Assembly (NCBI RefSeq): GCF_964204865.1
Contig: NC_135255.1
Location: 17,761,135-17,825,134, forward strand
Direction of reading: 5' to 3'
DNA: 64,000 nucleotides
Origin: Styela clava
Taxonomy: Eukaryota; Chordata; Ascidiacea; Stolidobranchia; Styelidae
Part shown: positions 58,740 to 64,000 of the stretch, in pieces
How positions within the stretch are numbered: the stretch's first letter is position 1
Layout of the letters: every line of letters begins with the position of its first letter
The notes under the pieces: model-generated
Databases searched by the model: none
Told to the model about the DNA's origin: nothing
What the model saw: only the letters and a program-made list of their open reading frames with translations
Program-made: the position numbers and the translations under genes

Positions 58740-59665
58740 GTTTATTGATTATTAAACACCAAACAAAAAAAGGTCAAAGACCATTGAACAAGTTGTAAAT
58801 AAATCAAGCTTGAGACATCACACACAAATAGCACATTTTGTTCTATAAAAAATACTTTAATCTAAGAGATGAATGACATAATATGGAGCTCCCGAAGTAT
58901 GTGCACCAAGATGTCGCACAAACTGAACATAGTATGTGAACCAAGTTAGGGTTCAGATTCACATACTCCAGCAGCGCCCATAATATACCAAATGCAAAAA
59001 TTCCCAAATGCGTATTTTCTACTACATTGTAAATGATATATATATGTATGAATTTGACATTGGTGAATATCCGAAACCCATTGGGATAAAAACAATATGA
59101 AGAAGTAAAATTTTTTTATACTAAAGGTAAGAATCAAAATAAAAATCCATATACAACAAATTAAGTACAATGTTGTCAATCATAATATAGTAATAAACAA
59201 GTTGAAGCTGAATTTTTTTGCTGAAATTTATAAAAATTTAAATAATATAAAAATTAATTGATGATAAATTAGTTACAGTCAGTGGGATAGAGTTATCGAG
59301 ATAAATTAAAATAAAAAATGTTCCAAGCAAAAAAATGTCAAAACCTGTAAACAATAAAGTTGACATTACATACAAACTACTAGTCAATATTCCGTTATAC
59401 AATATTTACAAAATGCGCATGACAATGGAATATTAGCCAAATGGAACTTTCGAATACCATGCGGGGTTTATTATGTGCAAGACGGTTGCTGAACTCCTCG
59501 CCACCGTAGGGTGGTAAGCGCTGGTTGGTTGAGGCTTCCTCCACCATCAAGTCCAAGCTGAAAAAATAATATAACCAACTAATCCCATACCTGGCATGGT
59601 ATGGTAACTGGACCAGAGGTCTATCAGCTATCATTCTCGAGACAAATATGTAAATCCTAAATGCT
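58740..59665. repeat. Diverged, rearranged third copy of the duplicated family
   Basis: Pieces match copy A but in another order: 58750-58870 resembles 53560-53690 (TTGAGACATCACACACAAAT), 58886-58970 the CTCCCGTAGTATGTG module, 59155-59205 the GTTGTCAATCATGATAAACA part, and 59510-59665 the CATACCTGG/GGTAACTGGACCAG part of 52270-52400. The family is thus a mobile or satellite-like repeat rather than a simple local duplication. Confidence 0.55.
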
Positions 59666-59826
59666 ATAAAATATATAAATTTGGGCGCACTATAACAAAA
59701 CAGAATAATGGTCGACGTAAAGCTTCCACATTATTTCAACTGATCCAAGGACAAGTTCGGGCTTGATAAAAATTTTTTAAGGTAACCATGGGATTATCAT
59801 TAAGCAAGATTGCAATATAATTTATA

Positions 59827-60126
59827 AAATTGTACATTTGGCACATTGTGTTAACCGTTGGAAACCATCACAAAAAGAAAACAATACACACAGTAAATAA
59901 TGGTGACCTAGAAGTTTTTTTTAAATTAGTCTTAGGAAGAGATGAGACTGTTCACGAAAATCTTTGCATAAAAACACCTATACAGGTATATGAGACACTC
60001 TGTGTTCATATATTAAAAATATACAAAAACAAATTCAATTTCAATGAATCGTATAAAGCCTTTAAAATACATCCTCTTCAAGATTATAGCTCCCCACAAG
60101 AGATTTTACAACACCCAGCGATTTGA
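59827..60126 (+). CDS. Unrecognised open frame, possible exon
   Basis: About 98 codons ending in TGA, with no ATG start (opens at TTG). It contains FFKLVLGRDETVHENLCIKT, PIQVYETLCVHILKIYKNKF and HPLQDYSSPQEILQHPAI. The composition looks protein-like, with varied residues in spite of AT-rich DNA. CAG followed by GTATAT at 59983-59991 could be a donor. I see no family match. It converges with the KEN-domain gene on the other strand, 160 bp away. It may be an exon of an unseen gene or chance. Confidence 0.2.
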   Translation, partial: KLYIWHIVLTVGNHHKKKTIHTVNNGDLEVFFKLVLGRDETVHENLCIKTPIQVYETLCVHILKIYKNKFNFNESYKAFKIHPLQDYSSPQEILQHPAI

Positions 60127-60285
60127 AACTAAAATAAGCCAAGCTTATAAATACATTTACAAAATTTTCATATATTGTTCTATTGATATATGACAAAAAA
60201 ACATATTAATGCATGTCTTGTAGTTGAAAAAGGTTCATCAATTATATATATTTTTAGGACCTGTTCCAAATAAGAATGAATTAGT

Positions 60286-61569
60286 TTATGGGTCAGCACT
60301 GTACTCTGCATACATATAAGTTGACTCAGGAGCACATTCACTAAAACTTTTGAACTCCGGAAGTCCTTCCACTTTCGGCCACATCTTTGAGTGAATGTAA
60401 TAGAAAAAGCAAGAATACTTGGAAGCAAAAAAATTCCAAAATCCAGTTGAGCTATTTTCAAACACATGCTTAACATCCTCCTCATCCTCCAAAAAGTGAG
60501 TGTAGCGGTTGCGAAAGAAACGCATCAAATCATACAAAGAATGCTCTTTGTGATTTTTTTTCATTGCAATTTTATGGATTGTTTCAGGTTTGGCAATTCC
60601 TTTTTTTTTGTTCAATTTGCTCAATTCATTCTTAGATATCTCGAGAGATTCAATCCATCCATTTCCAGAGAATACAAATTCACCAGACATTTTATAATTT
60701 TCACGTAAATCGTCATCATATTTTGTTTTATATCCATCCGTAAATTTATCTTTCATCTTGAAATACTCAAAAACAGCACATACAAACTGACACTTTTTTG
60801 GCTCTGACCAAAAAAATGAATGACGCAAAATTTCCTCATAGTATGTGTTCTCCTCACCATTGCCCTCTGTTTTATATTCTCCATCGTACATATTAGTCAC
60901 TAAATCGAAAGCTAAAATCGGTTCTTTGCAGCACAAAAACCCAGTCAAGTCTTCAATTCGTTCAAGAGAAATATTTCCTTGTTTTACGTTTGTGTCTTCG
61001 CGTTTTGCTATATTTTTTTCTTTTATTAAAATAGATAATAAAGAAGACGCATTCACTCTTTGCCCTTGTTTACACATTTCTTTCAGTCCATTGAATGTTT
61101 TGTCATTTGGAGAAGTATCTTCTTTGTCTGATACACGACCATTAGAAAGGAGATAAAGTGCAAATTTTGCAAAGTATTTCAGGCTCTCAATGTTGTTGGG
61201 GGGCGCAGGACTTGCAATAGCGAACTGCTTTTTGTCTTTAGACAAATAGACACATGAAGGGTCAATTGGTGTATCATGCATGTACTTTAGGCATCGTGTC
61301 ATTTTTTGAAGTAACTCAATACAATATGCAGTAGAAATTCTACTGTGCAGGTGTCCGCCATTGTTTGTACCATGTATTTCATTTTGACGTTCTTTAATCT
61401 GAAATCGCATTTCCATAATTTCTCGAATTGAACGATCGAATAAGACACTGTGTTTATTTTGATTTTCTCGTAAAAATGTCACAAAATGATAGACAAGATC
61501 CGAATCAAAGCGACTTGTACTCCATGTGTAATCCACTTGCCATTCTGAATTTCCCATATTCTCAGCCAT
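60286..61569 (-). CDS. Pseudokinase-KEN ribonuclease, RNase L/IRE1-like
   Basis: 427 residues, one exon, with an in-frame TAA 18 bp before the ATG. The C-terminal part (about 246-400) is a KEN domain: EEILRHSFFWSEPKKCQF at its start, then LYDLMRFFRNRYTHF (345-359), with D347, R353, N354 and H358. In RNase L and IRE1 the corresponding Asp, Arg, Asn and His have the same spacing and cut RNA; this R-N-x3-H is also the HEPN-superfamily motif. The Tyr that IRE1 has 13 residues before the Arg is a His here (H340). Residues ~81-245 read like a worn kinase C-lobe: IELLQKMTRCLKYMHD as helix E, VYLSKDKKQFAIASP where HRD-to-DFG should be but both are missing, KYFAKFALYLLSNGR as helix F. No N-lobe, ankyrin repeats, signal peptide or membrane segment is seen. 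Residues 1-80 are unknown. Likely a cytosolic RNase of stress or antiviral type. Role is inference. No polyadenylation signal was placed. Confidence 0.75.
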   Translation of the reverse strand: MAENMGNSEWQVDYTWSTSRFDSDLVYHFVTFLRENQNKHSVLFDRSIREIMEMRFQIKERQNEIHGTNNGGHLHSRISTAYCIELLQKMTRCLKYMHDTPIDPSCVYLSKDKKQFAIASPAPPNNIESLKYFAKFALYLLSNGRVSDKEDTSPNDKTFNGLKEMCKQGQRVNASSLLSILIKEKNIAKREDTNVKQGNISLERIEDLTGFLCCKEPILAFDLVTNMYDGEYKTEGNGEENTYYEEILRHSFFWSEPKKCQFVCAVFEYFKMKDKFTDGYKTKYDDDLRENYKMSGEFVFSGNGWIESLEISKNELSKLNKKKGIAKPETIHKIAMKKNHKEHSLYDLMRFFRNRYTHFLEDEEDVKHVFENSSTGFWNFFASKYSCFFYYIHSKMWPKVEGLPEFKSFSECAPESTYMYAEYSADP

Positions 61570-62870
61570 TACAAATATTATTATTTACAATTTGTTAAAT
61601 TCATCAATACATCTATTATGCTATATCTAAAAAAATGACAAAAGTTTGTATTTTAAAATCATACTTTACAAATTAATTTCAGCAAGATGGCCAATTTCTG
61701 AAAAAAAATTATCAAGAAAAATCAAGAAGGATTAGATGGAATTAAATGTAAATAATCATGAATACCAAAATATAAGGCAATCTAACAAATATACAATGCA
61801 AATGTTCAAAATTATAAAAATGAAGTTTGAATATAGAGTTAGTAACAGAACATGCATCTCATTTTCTCAGTAATACACAGTTCAAAATTGTCGCAAGGAA
61901 AATGTAAAAAGATACAAGGTATGAAGTCAACGCACAGGTACCACATAATAATAATTTTTGATTCGAGTTGTTTCATCAAAAACATAAATTAGTTAAATGA
62001 AACGCAAAGTACATGAAGAAGGTGGCATTTTTGAAGAAAAATGGGAGCAATATTTCTGCAATTCTCAAAATTCTTAAGCACATTATTTAATTTGTCACAT
62101 TTCCATCAATCAGTACTATGAAAGGGTACAATATAAGTAGACATTACCAGAATAGTCAGCAGTCAATGTGACAAATTTAAAGATAAACTTTGAACAGAAA
62201 ATTTTTATGTGTTGTATATTATTATAATTATACAACTACCTAGTTTCTAAAAAGCAATATCAATCATAACTCAAGCGTTCCTATGCCACGTAATGGTAGA
62301 AAATGTCTGGTCCGAAAAGTCAGTTATTTATTTGTTTACTGATCTATACATGAAATAATAAAACGTAATATTTTTGCATCACTGAAATTAATCGAACATT
62401 CTCAACGATCCAGATTAACCGATGTTCATGTGACCTCGTTATTTAGAGTTGGTTCTGTAAAATCATTTCAGCCTGATATTAGTAAGCTGGTGGCACAAAA
62501 GAGATGCCAAACGTCAGGACATATGTATCGAAAAAAAAAATTAAGTGTCTTCTGTAGTATTTTTGTAAATTGTAGGTATATATATTTAGATTAATACCTT
62601 TTTAGTGTATGTATTATTCTTCCCTTATCAAAAATGTTTTGGATAGTTGTACATAAAAATTTATGTATTTTTGTAATGAATACAGTAAATTGCAAAAATA
62701 CTGAAAGGAAAATATTAATATGTAAATGCCATTTGAAATTTAGGAAAACAACAAAACTTCATTCGGCTGTTTAATTGCATCAGAAATTATTATTTATAAT
62801 ATATGTCACAAACTACATCCATCTAAAAATATGCTTCAAGTAGACATAATCAAAATGTATCAAGAACTGT
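61570..62870. other. AT-rich region upstream of the KEN gene, nothing recognised
   Basis: Searched on the - strand for a kinase N-lobe or ankyrin exons belonging to the KEN gene; none is visible. No other gene or clear repeat seen. A promoter must lie here but no motif stands out. Confidence 0.4.
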
Positions 62871-62939
62871 TTGCGGCCCTTTGCACAATTCCCAAAATGC
62901 AATGCGGCCCTCGAAAGTCCACGAGCTCGACACCCCTGT
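62871..62939. mobile_element. Right end of a hAT-like element, left end missing
   Basis: GCGGCCC occurs twice (62874, 62903), followed by TCGAAAGTCCACGAGCTCGA and CACCCCTG at the edge. This is the layout of hAT/Charlie-type termini (CAGGGGTG reversed, with GGCCGC subterminal). No matching CAGGGGTGTCGAGC lies to the left in the window, so it is truncated or the left end has decayed. Confidence 0.55.
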
Positions 62940-62945
62940 AATAGA

Positions 62946-64000
62946 CCATAAAACTTTCAGTATTACACAGCAGGGTGGTATTGTTTAGTGTTTTTGATAT
63001 TCCAGAGATATCTTCCTTGCATTCTATGTAAGAAATCTTAAAATTAACTCATTTTAAATAACTTTTAGCCTACAATGACCTAACTTGATAAAAAAAAATT
63101 AATTTTTCAAATTTCCACATTGATATCCTGTATAGTCCCCCTAATGTAGTAACCATCGTTCACTCATTGTACTGTCATTGGTAATGGAGGTTTACAAACC
63201 AATTATGTCGCAATAGTGGGTGAAAATGCAGATTTTAATTGTAAAATTGACATCAATGTTAGGCAGGCTCCTCTCATTCGACATTGCCTTTAATGCTGGA
63301 TTTTTTTTTTGTATTTAGGGGCTGTTGTAAGGTAAAATTGTGTGACTCTACTACCCTACTAGATGGTGAATTCCAATGCTCTCAGGCTAAAAGGATCAAA
63401 TAGATCTGAATTTTTCGGCGGTCTCAGCCAAATACTGATGTCAAGGTTGCATTCAAAATTTTTCCTTTTTTACACACTATAGCGTCATAATTTGATTGCA
63501 AACGTTCTAACCAATTACAGTACAATGGGGGGTACTACATTTTGGGTCTATTTAGTTGCAAAAACTCAAAATGTGTTTGTATTAATTTTTTTGTAATGTA
63601 AGAAATTGTAAGAAGTTCACCAATTCACCTCATTTTCACAAAACCAAAACTAAAAAAAGGTAATTTGCTCAATGTTCATGTCAAAAGCAAACAGGAAATC
63701 TAGGAAAAAAGCCGGGAACAAAGAAAGTTAATATCATATCGAAACTCGGCGACCGATGTCCCACTGAGAACGTCGTCGTGAAAGTGATTTTGCCACGCAA
63801 TACGTTTCGAACGTATGTATCAACATCTTCCTGACGTTAGTCACGTGATCGGCTTTTGCGTAGCTGCGTAATCAGTGTGTCATGGTCGCTTATCGAAGTT
63901 GTTCACCCGGCACACTGATACACAATTGGATATTTGAATATAAAATTGGTTATACGGCAGCCACAATACTAATTCGAATATCAACAAAAAGCTTATAAAG
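62946..64000. other. Right-hand flank, dispersed repeat pieces only
   Basis: 63160-63260 matches 41425-41515 (TGTACTGTCATTGGTAATGG to GACATCAATGTT). The last 300 bp are slightly GC-richer with an ACGTCGTCGTG stretch near 63770, but no open frame or RNA gene is evident. Confidence 0.4.

Noticed and set aside
60466-61156. + strand frames opposite the KEN gene
   Set aside because: Complementary-strand shadows of a coding region with recognisable domains on the - strand.

Overview
The window is eukaryotic, AT-rich, intron- and transposon-bearing DNA from an animal. Metazoan-type LINEs, hAT elements, a P-element/THAP9-like relic and a vertebrate-like snRNA promoter point to a chordate or other deuterostome. 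A tunicate is my guess, but the sequence alone does not prove it.

Bases 1 to about 34,714 are one head-to-tail array of a ~1.17-kb unit. Each unit carries a U2 spliceosomal snRNA gene on the + strand. I find 30 U2 copies: first at 860, last at 34,243, most 187 nt. The array runs off the left edge and ends inside a truncated unit at ~34,714. Every copy keeps a PSE-like element at -65, and most keep the branch-point recognition sequence, the Sm site and stem-loops I to IV. The left ~14.4 kb consists of single-type monomers (spacer A). From ~14.5 kb to the end, A and B spacers alternate strictly, giving a ~2.36-kb higher-order dimer that was itself amplified in 4.72-kb and 7.08-kb steps. Two U2 sequence types exist, with two recombinant copies between them.

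Bases 34.7-44.9 kb hold no confident host gene. They contain a broken P-element/THAP9-like transposase on the - strand (about 37.4-39.1 kb), flanked by inverted repeats at 35,893 and 39,751, and a complete 1,427-bp non-autonomous hAT element (41,924-43,350) with a perfect 8-bp target duplication.

Bases 44.9-50.6 kb hold two LINE copies on the - strand. One has a partial ORF1 and a long ORF2 (PHD finger, endonuclease, reverse transcriptase). The other is a 5'-truncated copy of a different family. Next come a 521-bp deleted hAT element that keeps a BED-finger-like exon, and a ~2.9-kb segment present in two copies (51.6-54.6 and 55.5-58.4 kb). Each copy of that segment carries the same nested hAT MITE. 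More diverged pieces of the segment lie at 55.1 and 58.7-59.7 kb.

The one intact non-transposon protein gene is at 60,286-61,569 on the - strand. It encodes a 427-residue protein with a degenerate kinase C-lobe followed by a KEN ribonuclease domain, as in RNase L and IRE1, with the Arg-Asn-x3-His motif intact. The remaining sequence to 64,000 is AT-rich with dispersed repeats and one orphan hAT end.
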